Assembly: GCA_001916965.1 (NCBI GenBank)
Contig: MNTL01000047.1
Location: 87,417 to 151,416, forward strand
Source: Roseburia sp. CAG:10041_57
Lineage (GTDB): Bacteria > Bacillota > Clostridia > Lachnospirales > Lachnospiraceae
Direction: 5' to 3'
Length of the DNA: 64,000 nucleotides
Numbering within the stretch: the first letter of the stretch is position 1; each line of letters begins with the position of its first letter. A program made the translations under genes and the position numbers. Positions 44,661 to 54,315 of the stretch are shown piece after piece. The notes beneath the pieces are model-generated. The model was given only the letters and a program-made list of their open reading frames with translations. It made no database searches and had not been told where the DNA came from.

Positions 44661-46449
44661 TGGCACCATCCTCCACAATACTGCCATCTTCCAGATAGTA
44701 GAAGCATTTGATACCGTATTGCTTCCCTTCTTCTGCCATGTAAGTATCGAATGCGTACTGTTCTCTTCCTGATTCATTGGTTGCCTTTACACGAATATAA
44801 TATTTACCCGGTTCCAGCTGCACCGGCATGGTAATCATTGGTGAATGCAGATTACTTTCCTCATACAAAACAGTAGTAAATGTGTAAGTATCAGACAATT
44901 GCACAGTATAGGTAATGTCTTCTCCCTGGAAATCATAAGAAATATCCCACTCCAGATGCAGTCCGTCCGCATTCTCCTGCGGGACTCCTATATAAAAGGG
45001 CTGTGGTTTCTCATAGCTTTCCAAATATTTCTGGTAATTAATTTCTATTTCTTTTGGAAATTCTTCCAGAACCTGCTGTCTCTCTTCATAAGTAAGCCGC
45101 ATATACAAAACATCCGGCAGTCTCCACAAATACGGTTCAATCAACTTATTATACTTTTGTGCCAGCTGCGTCAGTTTATCTTCTGTCAGTAAATTTCTGT
45201 ACAGCAGGATTCTTTCATCCAGCTTGGCACGCAGCTCCTGAGACTTGAAAATTCTTCTGAATAAAGTATTGCCCCAGTAATTACTGATTCCATTCTCCCA
45301 TTCCAGACCACTTCTGCTTCCTGTAAAAGTGCTTTCCAACGTAGCAAAGGAACCATCATTATCCCATGATATAAAATACCACTTATCCACATTTAGCGGA
45401 CTGTATAAGAACACGTTTCTGGACTGTGTATCTTTATTCCCTACCAATATATGAAACGCAAGCCAGGATAAAACATTTTCCTCATCAAACCATTTGGCAA
45501 AGGTCTCTTCAATTGGCTTGGAGGTATCGTTCACATCATCCAGCATTTCTATCAGCTTACTATGATCGTTATCTCCCTTGATCTCCAGATATTCTTCAAA
45601 GGAATCCGCATCATACCCCGCATCACTGGAAAGTCTGATAATATCTTCATATCTCTGGAATTCAAAGAAATTAACCTTATACAGTTGTCCGTTCTTATCC
45701 AGTCCATGCATCTTCAGATATGTCTTATTAATCTGCTCTACCTGTGTATACAGACCATAATCTTCGTATTCACCGCTTCCACCTTTTGTCATATCCTTCA
45801 CATACAGATGGACAAACTGTGTTCTTGCGCTCATCATTCCCGGTAAATCCTTCATCAGGTCATAGCACAGTTTATTACGAAAGCGGAGTCCTTCACTCAT
45901 ATGCTTATTCAGGTTAATGATTTTCTGATTCTGATAGCTGCCCTTGCCATCCCTGATCCTAATCTTATAATTCTTCTGTGCGTTACTGCTGGAAGACTGT
46001 CCTCTGATAGACACTGTTACATTAGGTGTTGCCGCCTCGTATCCAAATTCACCCAGAACAGGTCCTGATTCATTTCCTACTTTCAGAGTACCCTCTACCT
46101 TATATCTGTCCACTCCCATAGACTCATAATCATATACAGAATACTGATTGATCTCTGTCCATGTGTGATTCGTTCCCTCTGATGCATTCCCTGACTGTAC
46201 AGTCAGATACATGGTCACAACCTGATCGTCCTTCGTCTGTTCGTACAGGGCATCATTATCTGTAATGGGCAGATTGCCCGTCTGTGTGTATCTGTTATCC
46301 TCACCAAGTCCTGTCTGCTCCTGTGTTTCTTCCACGACCTCTGTCATGTCCTGCTGTGTACTCTCTTTACTGGAACCACAGGCTGTCAACAGTGCCATTC
46401 CAAGTAAGGGAATCACCATACATTTTATATTAAATCTTCTCTTTTTCAC
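44650..46449 (-). CDS. CotH-kinase-family lipoprotein
   Basis: Exported lipoprotein of 599 residues (lipobox LLTAC, about residues 20-24) with a CotH domain, an atypical protein-kinase fold that uses ATP to phosphorylate secreted proteins such as the spore-coat CotB/CotG. Visible: KNYKIRIRDGKG with the candidate ATP-binding Lys (about 165) and FISWDNDGSF with the metal-binding Asp (about 355). A C-terminal fibronectin-III-like domain (about 490-575) follows. It starts with GTG, with GGAGGAGA 6 bases upstream, and overlaps pelG by 20 bases. How an extracellular enzyme would obtain ATP is unresolved; its substrate may be a surface protein or the polysaccharide. Confidence 0.88.
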   Translation of the reverse strand: MKKRRFNIKCMVIPLLGMALLTACGSSKESTQQDMTEVVEETQEQTGLGEDNRYTQTGNLPITDNDALYEQTKDDQVVTMYLTVQSGNASEGTNHTWTEINQYSVYDYESMGVDRYKVEGTLKVGNESGPVLGEFGYEAATPNVTVSIRGQSSSSNAQKNYKIRIRDGKGSYQNQKIINLNKHMSEGLRFRNKLCYDLMKDLPGMMSARTQFVHLYVKDMTKGGSGEYEDYGLYTQVEQINKTYLKMHGLDKNGQLYKVNFFEFQRYEDIIRLSSDAGYDADSFEEYLEIKGDNDHSKLIEMLDDVNDTSKPIEETFAKWFDEENVLSWLAFHILVGNKDTQSRNVFLYSPLNVDKWYFISWDNDGSFATLESTFTGSRSGLEWENGISNYWGNTLFRRIFKSQELRAKLDERILLYRNLLTEDKLTQLAQKYNKLIEPYLWRLPDVLYMRLTYEERQQVLEEFPKEIEINYQKYLESYEKPQPFYIGVPQENADGLHLEWDISYDFQGEDITYTVQLSDTYTFTTVLYEESNLHSPMITMPVQLEPGKYYIRVKATNESGREQYAFDTYMAEEGKQYGIKCFYYLEDGSIVEDGANDE

Positions 46450-47890
46450 AATATCTCTCCTCCAGCTTCCTGCTTAATCTCGTTGCCGGACCAGTCTTTT
46501 TACTCTGTATTAATGGCTGTTTACTGATTACATGGTAATCCAGCTTCTTCAGATAGCTGATTAACCTCATAAGTGCCGTCGCCGTAAATATGATTCCTGC
46601 TATCAGAAAGCCAAATCCGTAATATCTGGAATCTCCATTCATCGTAAACCAGGTTCCCAGTACACTGCACACTGCATATACCACGGAACTTAATAAGGCT
46701 CCCACATTGTCTGCGAAATACAAAGACATAAGCATAATACAGTTGCCAGTGGCATAGAACGCATAGCCCACACACAATACTCTGTATATACCAAGCATTT
46801 CCTCTGTAAAGCCAAATGGCAGACGCGGTATCAACAGCGTTCCGCCTACGATAAATACAACCGTTGCAAAGAACTGCTTTGCGAAAGCGTAGCTTAATTC
46901 CTTTAACAGAGTCTCTATCATATCATCTCTGGCATTCTCTATATCAATCAATGTACCGCCATGATTAAAAAGCCCAAAGTATATCTGATATTTCGGATAG
47001 AAATTCACTTCTACTGACGTTACGAAATTGATGGTTGTGATCAATATGGATAAAAAGGCAAAAAGTGCTGGAACATCATACCCCGGTGCTGAATAGAACA
47101 GTCCCTTGATCTGTACTCCGATAGGACTTGCCCACATCAGAATCAGATGAATATACAGACCAATCCCGATACAGGTTCCTACGCCCATAAGCTGTGGATA
47201 TCTGTCGATCCATTCCATAAAAGCCAGTGAAGTTCCCCGTCCCTGAGGGAAATACTGAATTAACAGTCTGTAATACCATACCAGCATAATTCCATATGCA
47301 ATGATAACACAGCCAAACAGTGATAACACGGGATCTGCGCCTGCTCTCACAAGTAGATATCCTGCTGCCAGCCCTGCGACTACCGCCATCAGAAAAGTAA
47401 GCAGAATCCCTTTATAATCTTTTACTGCTGTCAGATAATTAATCTCCTGCCATACAACAATCAGTTCCATGAACAGAATAAAACAGCATAGCTGATGCAT
47501 CGGCTCTATACCTGAGAATAACAGGAAAATCCCATATCCTAATCCTCCGATTACATACGTCAGTGCTATACTTCCATAGAAGGATGGCATAATCCTGTCA
47601 TCCTTGTTCATATACAACATGTCTGCCGTATAGCGTGTCGTAATCATGGATAAAAGGTTAGTCACCAGCAAAGAAGCCAGCAGACTGTATGTAATCATAC
47701 AGATCAGCAGCTCCTGCATATCTTTGGCAGTCCCTGCAAAGGTCGCAATCATACGCACTCCTGCCAGCAGCACCATACCCAGCAGCATGGGACCTGTACA
47801 CACGATTCCTGCGTAACCATACGCCCTGATCAGCGCAAACAGACCTTTTTTAGAAAAAAGCTTCTTTAATTCAAACCCGATTCCTGCCAT
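46430..47890 (-). CDS. pelG: PelG exopolysaccharide transporter (Wzx/MOP-like)
   Basis: Polytopic membrane protein of 486 residues with about 12 TM helices, the PelG family of MOP flippase-like proteins thought to move the Pel polymer across the membrane. The start MAGIGFELKKLFSKKGLFALIRAY is highly typical of PelG. It begins one base after the pelF stop, showing strong coupling, and the next gene (CotH) overlaps its end. Order pelF-pelG is as in known Pel loci. Confidence 0.92.
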   Translation of the reverse strand: MAGIGFELKKLFSKKGLFALIRAYGYAGIVCTGPMLLGMVLLAGVRMIATFAGTAKDMQELLICMITYSLLASLLVTNLLSMITTRYTADMLYMNKDDRIMPSFYGSIALTYVIGGLGYGIFLLFSGIEPMHQLCCFILFMELIVVWQEINYLTAVKDYKGILLTFLMAVVAGLAAGYLLVRAGADPVLSLFGCVIIAYGIMLVWYYRLLIQYFPQGRGTSLAFMEWIDRYPQLMGVGTCIGIGLYIHLILMWASPIGVQIKGLFYSAPGYDVPALFAFLSILITTINFVTSVEVNFYPKYQIYFGLFNHGGTLIDIENARDDMIETLLKELSYAFAKQFFATVVFIVGGTLLIPRLPFGFTEEMLGIYRVLCVGYAFYATGNCIMLMSLYFADNVGALLSSVVYAVCSVLGTWFTMNGDSRYYGFGFLIAGIIFTATALMRLISYLKKLDYHVISKQPLIQSKKTGPATRLSRKLEERYCEKEKI

Positions 47891-47891
47891 C

Positions 47892-49298
47892 TTACATTAT
47901 CACTTCCTTATACAGTTCTCTGTACTGGTTCATACTGATCTCATGTGTATAGTAGCGCTCCACACGTTTCTGTGCGATAACGCCCATCTTATTTCTCATC
48001 TCCGTATCCAGACACATTCTCTCCATTGCATTGGCAAGTTCTTCACGATGCATCGGTGGAACAAGAAAGCCTGCCTGTCCCAGTTCATCCTGTGTCCTTC
48101 CATAGATCAGCTCTCTACAGCATCCTACATCTGTCGTAACTGCCGGTCTTGCCGCTGCAAAGGACTCCAATACCGACAGTGGCTGACCTTCTGAAATACT
48201 GGTCAATATCGTAAAATCAAATTTCTCCATATATTCTACAACGTTGACAGGACCTGTGAAAACGATGTCCTTTACTCCCAGCATTTCTATCAGCTGCACG
48301 CATTCTTCCTTATACTCAGGGTCGTCTACATCTCCCAGTATATATAATCTTACCTTATCAATACGCATCTTCAATTCTGTGAATGCATAAATCATTGTCT
48401 TGATATCTTTGATCTTGGCTATTCGGACTACTGCACCAATGTTGACCCAGTCCTGTGTCTGTGGTGCCGGAATATTGACAAATCGCTCATAATGGACACC
48501 GTTACCAATTACACGAAGCTTATTCTCATCACAGCCAAGCCCCTTTTGTATCTGACTTGCTCTCTCAAACAGAGAAGTCACATAATCAGCATAGGTATAG
48601 GCACAGTTGGAGAAATTATAGAACAGATTGATCCACTGCTTACGCAGGCTTGGCAGTACCCACTTGGCACGCAGCAATTCTTCTTCTCTCTCTCTGGTAT
48701 AAATACCATGTTCTGTCAGGATAAAAGGCTTATTATACTTCCATTTGCCAAGGCTTCCCAGAATACCACTGTATCCGGTCGCTGTCGCATGATAGATGTC
48801 CGCCTGTGGAACCTGCTGTGTCAGCAGATACAGCTCAGGAAGCATCATGGAACGCACTGTATGGAAATAATCCGCAAATGCAATATAAGGATATTTCTCA
48901 TGACATGCATTCTTCACCACTTCCAGAAACTGATAGCCCATCAGCATGGACAAGGGATTAATCCTGTTATTCTGAAACATTTCAAATAAAATGCTCCAGT
49001 CCGTATTTTCCCCTGAGATTAAAGTCTGCAATGCGTGCAGCTCTTCTTCTTTCAGATTTCTGTGGTGCATCCTGCCCTGACTGTTCATACGCAGTGCATC
49101 ATCCAGAAATACCTGATGTACTTCAACCACATTGTCAGGTAACTTATACTTGAATTTATCTTTATCCTTGCTCTGTGCACCTATGCACCACAGGACAAAT
49201 TCATGCTCTTTCATAGCCTGTATATATTGATGTGTCCAAGAGGAAACGCCACCAAACACATAGGGGTAGCTTCCTTCTAATATCATACAGATTCTCAC
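47892..49298 (-). CDS. pelF: PelF-type glycosyltransferase (DUF3492 + GT4)
   Basis: Cytoplasmic glycosyltransferase of 468 residues thought to polymerise the Pel exopolysaccharide from a UDP-sugar. It begins with EGSYPYVFGGVSSW of the DUF3492 N-terminal domain (about 1-265) and continues with a GT4 domain with the EGQPLSVLESFAAARP nucleotide-sugar E-x7-E motif (about 370). It has no TM helix; it works with PelD, PelE and PelG at the membrane. It follows pelA by 14 bases. Confidence 0.93.
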   Translation of the reverse strand: MRICMILEGSYPYVFGGVSSWTHQYIQAMKEHEFVLWCIGAQSKDKDKFKYKLPDNVVEVHQVFLDDALRMNSQGRMHHRNLKEEELHALQTLISGENTDWSILFEMFQNNRINPLSMLMGYQFLEVVKNACHEKYPYIAFADYFHTVRSMMLPELYLLTQQVPQADIYHATATGYSGILGSLGKWKYNKPFILTEHGIYTREREEELLRAKWVLPSLRKQWINLFYNFSNCAYTYADYVTSLFERASQIQKGLGCDENKLRVIGNGVHYERFVNIPAPQTQDWVNIGAVVRIAKIKDIKTMIYAFTELKMRIDKVRLYILGDVDDPEYKEECVQLIEMLGVKDIVFTGPVNVVEYMEKFDFTILTSISEGQPLSVLESFAAARPAVTTDVGCCRELIYGRTQDELGQAGFLVPPMHREELANAMERMCLDTEMRNKMGVIAQKRVERYYTHEISMNQYRELYKEVIM

Positions 49299-49312
49299 TT
49301 TTCTAACCTCTT

Positions 49313-51145
49313 CTACTCATATGTGATCTCTACATGGGATTGTGTGGCAGTCAGAAGATACAGACTTCCTGTCAAAGGTTCGCAGGTTCCTCCTACAACA
49401 GTTAACGTCCTGCCTTCCTGTGGCTGCGCTATCCTTACCATCAGATATGCTTTCTCATAAAAGCCACCCAGATCAAAACGAATGCCATTTTCCACTTCGG
49501 TTCTGTGAATGGACAATCCCGCATAATTCTCTACTGCATCTGCCATACCGCTTCCGGTTACGTTCTGGATATCCGGTGCCGCAGTATAGATATAGGACAG
49601 ATACTGATCCAGATTCTCATGCATTTTCTTCCATCCAAGCGCTGCTCCTCTGTCTTCATCCAGGACATCATCCGGATGTATGAAATGTGACTGCACATAA
49701 TGATAATTCAGCTCTGAAAACGCAATCAGATACGTGTAATCATCCATAATCGCCCCTGATGTAATACGCGGTGTCTCAATCAGTCCGTCCTCACCAATTC
49801 CGTACTCCTGTTCGTATACGCAGTCACCCGGCAGATAGGTCGATGCAATTGCACGAATATCCGGCATGGATTCTTTTAATGCCTTTCTTCCTTCCTGTGA
49901 CAGAATATTAGAAGGTGGTACATAGATAGAGAATTTCTGCTGCGGGAATATCTCACTGGAGAACTCTCCCAGTTCAGTAACCGCTTTCTCCATATCTTCC
50001 GTAGACTTCCATAATGTATAGCCATCATAGAGTCCCTTATAGTCAAAGTTCTCCAGACATAACGGCATATGATTATAACCATGGAATCCCAGTTCGCCGC
50101 CGTGGTTGAGAAGCATATTGCCAAAGAAACGGAAACGCTCTGTAGATTCTGTCCTTGTAAAAGGCTCTTCTACGGTATCAGAATAATCTTCAATAATCAT
50201 ACCTGTATGCACAATCCCGTATTTATCTTCCCAGTCCAGTATGTCTTCCCACCATACATTCGTATAGAAATTACTGATATCCATTCCATATTCCTGTTTG
50301 ATATATTTACCATTGCCTGATGGAACCGGAGCCGGGAAATCATCCAGATAAAATGCCGACGCATTGATAACAGGATATACACTGATATCATCCAGCAGAC
50401 TATATGCTGCTGACAAGATACCTCTTGCTGATTTACCGGTCATAGTCTGATTCATGATTACAAATCTGCCTTTTCCATAATCATATTCCCATAAAAGAGG
50501 CAAGTCGCTATCCATGGCATAAACATATGTCTGACAATCCTGATCCAGCAGCACATTCAGACTTGACTGATAGACATCATCATAAGCGAACTGGCGATTC
50601 TTTGCCCCTATCATGAATTCCTCATCCACATAGAAGCCACCGACTGAACCATAACTGTCTGCTCCCTCAAGTATTCCCATTTTACCTGCAATTACCTGCA
50701 AATTAGAGCATACGTCAAAAGTAGCCATATTCATCATACAGCCACCCTGCTTCACCCAGTCAGACAATACGGATATCTGCTCTCCCATCATATCCAGATC
50801 TGTAAAACAGATTACTGCCTTATGGTACTGTGCAATCTGTTCTCTGAAATCTTCTTTCTCTACATCTTCTACGTATACTATTTCATAGGATTGACGCATA
50901 TCACTAAGAATCTGTTCCATTTCTGATGCAAAGTCAGCAGAATTGCTTTCCCGTCTGGATACAAACAGTACAGTATCCGGTATCTCTATTGTTGGTCTGG
51001 TTCTTTCATTTTGGGCAATTTCCTGATCTCCTTTCAGAAAATTCTCCGCTACTCCCATTCTTTCCAGAAAAATTATGACAGCTACAACAGTCAATGCCAA
51101 CAGAGGCCATAACATATTCCAATTCTTTTTTACTCTCTTAAACAT
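49313..51145 (-). CDS. pelA: PelA-type polysaccharide deacetylase (DUF2194), short Gram-positive form
   Basis: Membrane-anchored extracellular deacetylase of 610 residues. One N-terminal TM (about 13-28), a flavodoxin-like domain (about 50-240), then a CE4-like deacetylase with AFYLDDFPAPVPSG (metal and base Asp pair, about 270) and the zinc motif HGYNH (about 354-358), and a C-terminal beta domain. The N-terminal GH166 hydrolase domain of Pseudomonas PelA is absent, which matches the short PelA of Gram-positive Pel loci. It should remove acetyl groups from the exported GalNAc/GlcNAc-type polymer. It lies 18 bases after pelE. Confidence 0.9.
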   Translation of the reverse strand: MFKRVKKNWNMLWPLLALTVVAVIIFLERMGVAENFLKGDQEIAQNERTRPTIEIPDTVLFVSRRESNSADFASEMEQILSDMRQSYEIVYVEDVEKEDFREQIAQYHKAVICFTDLDMMGEQISVLSDWVKQGGCMMNMATFDVCSNLQVIAGKMGILEGADSYGSVGGFYVDEEFMIGAKNRQFAYDDVYQSSLNVLLDQDCQTYVYAMDSDLPLLWEYDYGKGRFVIMNQTMTGKSARGILSAAYSLLDDISVYPVINASAFYLDDFPAPVPSGNGKYIKQEYGMDISNFYTNVWWEDILDWEDKYGIVHTGMIIEDYSDTVEEPFTRTESTERFRFFGNMLLNHGGELGFHGYNHMPLCLENFDYKGLYDGYTLWKSTEDMEKAVTELGEFSSEIFPQQKFSIYVPPSNILSQEGRKALKESMPDIRAIASTYLPGDCVYEQEYGIGEDGLIETPRITSGAIMDDYTYLIAFSELNYHYVQSHFIHPDDVLDEDRGAALGWKKMHENLDQYLSYIYTAAPDIQNVTGSGMADAVENYAGLSIHRTEVENGIRFDLGGFYEKAYLMVRIAQPQEGRTLTVVGGTCEPLTGSLYLLTATQSHVEITYE

Positions 51146-51163
51146 GATCTGTATCCCTCACTC

Positions 51164-52060
51164 TCAGTTCCAGAATGAAAGCCATTCCTTGCCTTCATGA
51201 CTTAGATAAATACCATTCTTCCTGATCGTATCCAGCATATTCTGAAATGATGCATAATCTCTTATATTATCGTAATAGTGTCCATACAGCATATAGAGTC
51301 TCTCATCTGCCGGATATTCCAAGGCTGCCTGTTGCAGCAGTTCTCCCGCTTCCTCATTATTCTCAAGAATCAGATCATTTTCAATTGCAGTGAAAATAAG
51401 CCTGCCCTTCTTATTACTGCCCCTCAGTGCAAAATAATCTGTCAGAAGGCTTCCAAGTCTCTTTCTATACACAGTTACGATATTGCCGGATAACAGTCCA
51501 CTGTCAATAAATTCCTGCAAAAACAGGATAAATTCTCGCAAAAATGCTTCGTCCTTATGTTCTTTATAGGTTTTCTCATATTGCTGCAGCTTCTTCTCAT
51601 ACTCCGTCTGTATCTCCATCATCATTGTTGTTGCATAATGGGTGACTTCTGTATCATCACTGTTTCTTGCCTTTTGCAGAATCGCAATATATTCATTCGG
51701 ATTCTTGTGAAGAATGTCCAGCATCAGAGAATGACGTACTTTGGCATCATTCACCAGCAATGCTTCCTCCAGCGGAACCACCTGCTCCTGTTCATTCTCC
51801 TCAACCTGGATTCTCTGATATCTGCCCTTCATAATATCCTTGGGCTTCATGTCCGTATCACGTCCACCCAGCCTGTGTCTGCGGTCTTCATACAGACGTA
51901 CTCCATAGCATACAGCTCCAAAGAAAGGCACTGCATAAACAAGCGGCATTACATTTTCCCGTCTGACTGTCGCGACATGCTTTCTATGAAATGTCACTAC
52001 GATACATACCACAATGTGAAGCAATATTAAGATCATTACAAGTATCATTTGATTTTTCAT
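51164..52060 (-). CDS. pelE: PelE-like membrane/TPR protein
   Basis: About 298 residues. TM helices near residues 5-25 and 35-55, then a cytoplasmic mostly helical region with HSLMLDILHKNPNEYIAILQKARN and a C-terminal TPR-like repeat (ALEYPADERLYMLYGHYYDN). PelE proteins link PelD and PelF through such a domain. The assignment rests mainly on position between pelD and pelA plus this architecture. I take the ATG at 52060; an in-frame GTG is 6 bases upstream. The gap to the pelD stop is 12 bases. Confidence 0.8.
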   Translation of the reverse strand: MKNQMILVMILILLHIVVCIVVTFHRKHVATVRRENVMPLVYAVPFFGAVCYGVRLYEDRRHRLGGRDTDMKPKDIMKGRYQRIQVEENEQEQVVPLEEALLVNDAKVRHSLMLDILHKNPNEYIAILQKARNSDDTEVTHYATTMMMEIQTEYEKKLQQYEKTYKEHKDEAFLREFILFLQEFIDSGLLSGNIVTVYRKRLGSLLTDYFALRGSNKKGRLIFTAIENDLILENNEEAGELLQQAALEYPADERLYMLYGHYYDNIRDYASFQNMLDTIRKNGIYLSHEGKEWLSFWN

Positions 52061-52072
52061 ACTCACACCAGT

Positions 52073-54148
52073 TTAATATTTCTCTGCAATTTCTACTTCT
52101 ACACCATTCTTCTTCATACGGTTTTCGATTGCTTCCAGATTATTCCTGTCTGCCTGTGACAACAGGATATATACCTTGCCATCTTCTCCAAGTCCAAGGA
52201 TATCATTCTTTCTCGTCACATGAAGCAGTGCATCGCTGATTTTCCCATAATCCGTCTCCTGCATCACAACGCGCAGCAGTACAAAATCGGCACGATTATT
52301 CTCCTTGAGCAGTCTCTGTGCCTCCACTTCTTTCTGAAATGCCTCTGTACGCAGAATCCTTGTTCCAGACAACATTCTGTCTTTTTCAGCAATCTCCTGA
52401 TAATTGGTTGCCCGAATCAGGGAATCTGATATCAGTCCCGATATGATATTGAAGCGGTTCATATATTCCATGCTCATCTGCTCATAGGCAACTTCCTGAA
52501 GTGCAATGATACCAACCAGACTGCCATTCTTCATAATGCCATAAGCATACATGGGAGCGCCTTCTATATGTTCCCGGTTCACCCAGGTTTCCCCTGTCTC
52601 CAGAGTCGATGCACATTGAGGCATATCATCCAGGCACAGAGATTTGGTCAGCCTGTTCATCTGGTCTCTTGAACAGGCATTTAACCTGGCGTAGCGTCCT
52701 CCATCCAGGGAGTAGATTGCCACACTCTGCGTATCCATCATATCCTCAAGCACTGCTATGGCATGATAGAAGATTTCACTTGGATGTACAGAATTGAGCT
52801 GTCTTACCGCTGCATAAATACGACCATAGCTGTTCTTATAATTCATGATCTGGCTGCTGTAGCTTTCTTTATTCTCCAGAGCTTTCGTATACAGTTCATT
52901 CAGATATATATATTTCGTTTCCAGTACCTGCTGGCTTTTATCCGCATTCGCAAGCTTATCCTGATAACGATCCCTGGTATAACCTGCTATAGAGCCCACC
53001 AGCATATATACAGCAATGGGGAGCCAGTTTACAATATTATAGAACTGTATCTGCCAGTTGGTCTGATTCCCTGAACTTGCAAAATACATGACACAGGCTG
53101 CCACAGATGCTGCCACGCCAAACCGAAGTCCATACATCATACCAACAATCGTTACAAAAAACAGTCTGAAATCGGCAAAATCCAAAAGCTGCATATCCCG
53201 CGTATCATAGGTCAGAAATTCACAAAGCGCAAACAAAAGGACACATTCTACGGTATAGAGAATCCTCTCTTTCCACTTCTTATCCATTTTTATATTTCTT
53301 AATGTCTTACGTCTGCTTTGCTTCTGTGTCTGGGACTGATACTTTATATACCAGTCTGTGAAAGCATTCTTCACATTTTCCTTAGGATACCACCCATAAT
53401 GATATCTGAACTGCTCTGTCTGCTTCTGTGGCTGCATGCACAGCGTTCCATATGTAACATCTGCATCTGATGTTCCCATGGCTTTCTCCAGCTCGGAAAT
53501 CACCTGCCCCAACTGCATCTGGTTTCCACCATATAGTTCATATTGCAGATACCCTGTCTCATCCTCTTCCATCATGGCATTTAATAATGCTGCCAGATCA
53601 CTTTCAAATAGAAAATCAACCGTCTGTTCAGCTGCAAAAGGCAAGATTATCTTCTGATCGTATAAAAGCGCTTTCATAATATCTGCCGGCAATCCTTCCG
53701 GCTTGTCCGTTGCCGCCAGAAAAGGGATTCTCAGATCCACCAGAGTGCTTCCCTGTCTGATATGCTGCTCACACATCTGTGTACATGCGCTCTCTATAAT
53801 CTGCTGAGTTTCTCCATAAGAAGCAGAAATCACTTCCTGATTTCTGATATAGACCAGCTTCGTCCCCTGTCTTCTCTGACATAGTTCAAATATCGCATGA
53901 AGATATTCTATCTCCTGAAAAGCGTCTTTTTCCAGGCACTGTGAGAAATAAATCACATATTGAAAATGATAGGTAAAAAACAGTTTTTCAAATTCTTTCT
54001 GCTCTATGGAGAACTGATAAGGAGATATATGTTTCTCTCTGATTCTCTCTGCATCCTTACCACAGACGATAACTTTATTCTGTTCTGCCAGTACGGTGAA
54101 GAATTCTTCTTCCAGCCATTTTATATTTCCTGTTACTAATATTTCCAT
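52073..54148 (-). CDS. pelD: PelD-like c-di-GMP receptor with N-terminal SDR-like domain
   Basis: 691 residues, first gene of the operon. Residues 1-245 look like a nucleotide-sugar epimerase/SDR fold (start MEILVTGN, but the GxxGxxG site is degenerate). Residues about 290-410 hold about four TM helices, followed by a coiled coil, a GAF domain (about 465-600) and a short degenerate GGDEF domain. There the active-site signature is replaced by EDGKV (about 655-659), while an RxxD motif (RKND, 646-649) five residues before it is kept. This is the pattern of PelD, which binds cyclic-di-GMP to switch on synthesis. The ribosome site is weak (AAAGAAAG). Confidence 0.88.
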   Translation of the reverse strand: MEILVTGNIKWLEEEFFTVLAEQNKVIVCGKDAERIREKHISPYQFSIEQKEFEKLFFTYHFQYVIYFSQCLEKDAFQEIEYLHAIFELCQRRQGTKLVYIRNQEVISASYGETQQIIESACTQMCEQHIRQGSTLVDLRIPFLAATDKPEGLPADIMKALLYDQKIILPFAAEQTVDFLFESDLAALLNAMMEEDETGYLQYELYGGNQMQLGQVISELEKAMGTSDADVTYGTLCMQPQKQTEQFRYHYGWYPKENVKNAFTDWYIKYQSQTQKQSRRKTLRNIKMDKKWKERILYTVECVLLFALCEFLTYDTRDMQLLDFADFRLFFVTIVGMMYGLRFGVAASVAACVMYFASSGNQTNWQIQFYNIVNWLPIAVYMLVGSIAGYTRDRYQDKLANADKSQQVLETKYIYLNELYTKALENKESYSSQIMNYKNSYGRIYAAVRQLNSVHPSEIFYHAIAVLEDMMDTQSVAIYSLDGGRYARLNACSRDQMNRLTKSLCLDDMPQCASTLETGETWVNREHIEGAPMYAYGIMKNGSLVGIIALQEVAYEQMSMEYMNRFNIISGLISDSLIRATNYQEIAEKDRMLSGTRILRTEAFQKEVEAQRLLKENNRADFVLLRVVMQETDYGKISDALLHVTRKNDILGLGEDGKVYILLSQADRNNLEAIENRMKKNGVEVEIAEKY

Positions 54149-54194
54149 AATTATTTTACTTTCTTTTTACAAATTCCTTACCTGTTTCGCATAA

Positions 54195-54224
54195 AATATA
54201 ACACTTTTTTCCTATTGATGTCTA
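54195..54224 (-). promoter_or_regulatory. Candidate promoter of the Pel-type operon
   Basis: Minus strand: TAGACA (54219-54224), 18-base spacer, TATATT (54195-54200), about 45 bases before pelD. The match is moderate. Confidence 0.35.
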
Positions 54225-54230
54225 TATAAA

Positions 54231-54246
54231 ATGTAAACAGTTACAT
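54231..54246. promoter_or_regulatory. Inverted repeat in the pelD/phosphatase divergent region
   Basis: ATGTAA-ACAG-TTACAT, perfect 6-bp arms, just upstream of the candidate pelD promoter and between the divergent genes. It could be an activator or repressor site; no regulator was identified. Confidence 0.35.
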
Positions 54247-54315
54247 ACTTTTATATCGTCAAAATCTATGTTAAACTATATAAAAATCCACGTGAAAGAA
54301 AAGAGGACAACACTT

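Noticed and set aside
52073..52215. Active diguanylate cyclase at the PelD C-terminus
   Set aside because: The GGDEF signature is replaced by EDGKV and the domain is shortened; only the RxxD site is kept, so it is a receptor, not a cyclase.
54149..54315. Cyclic-di-GMP riboswitch upstream of pelD
   Set aside because: The intergenic region is short and AT-rich, with no GEMM-I or GEMM-II core.
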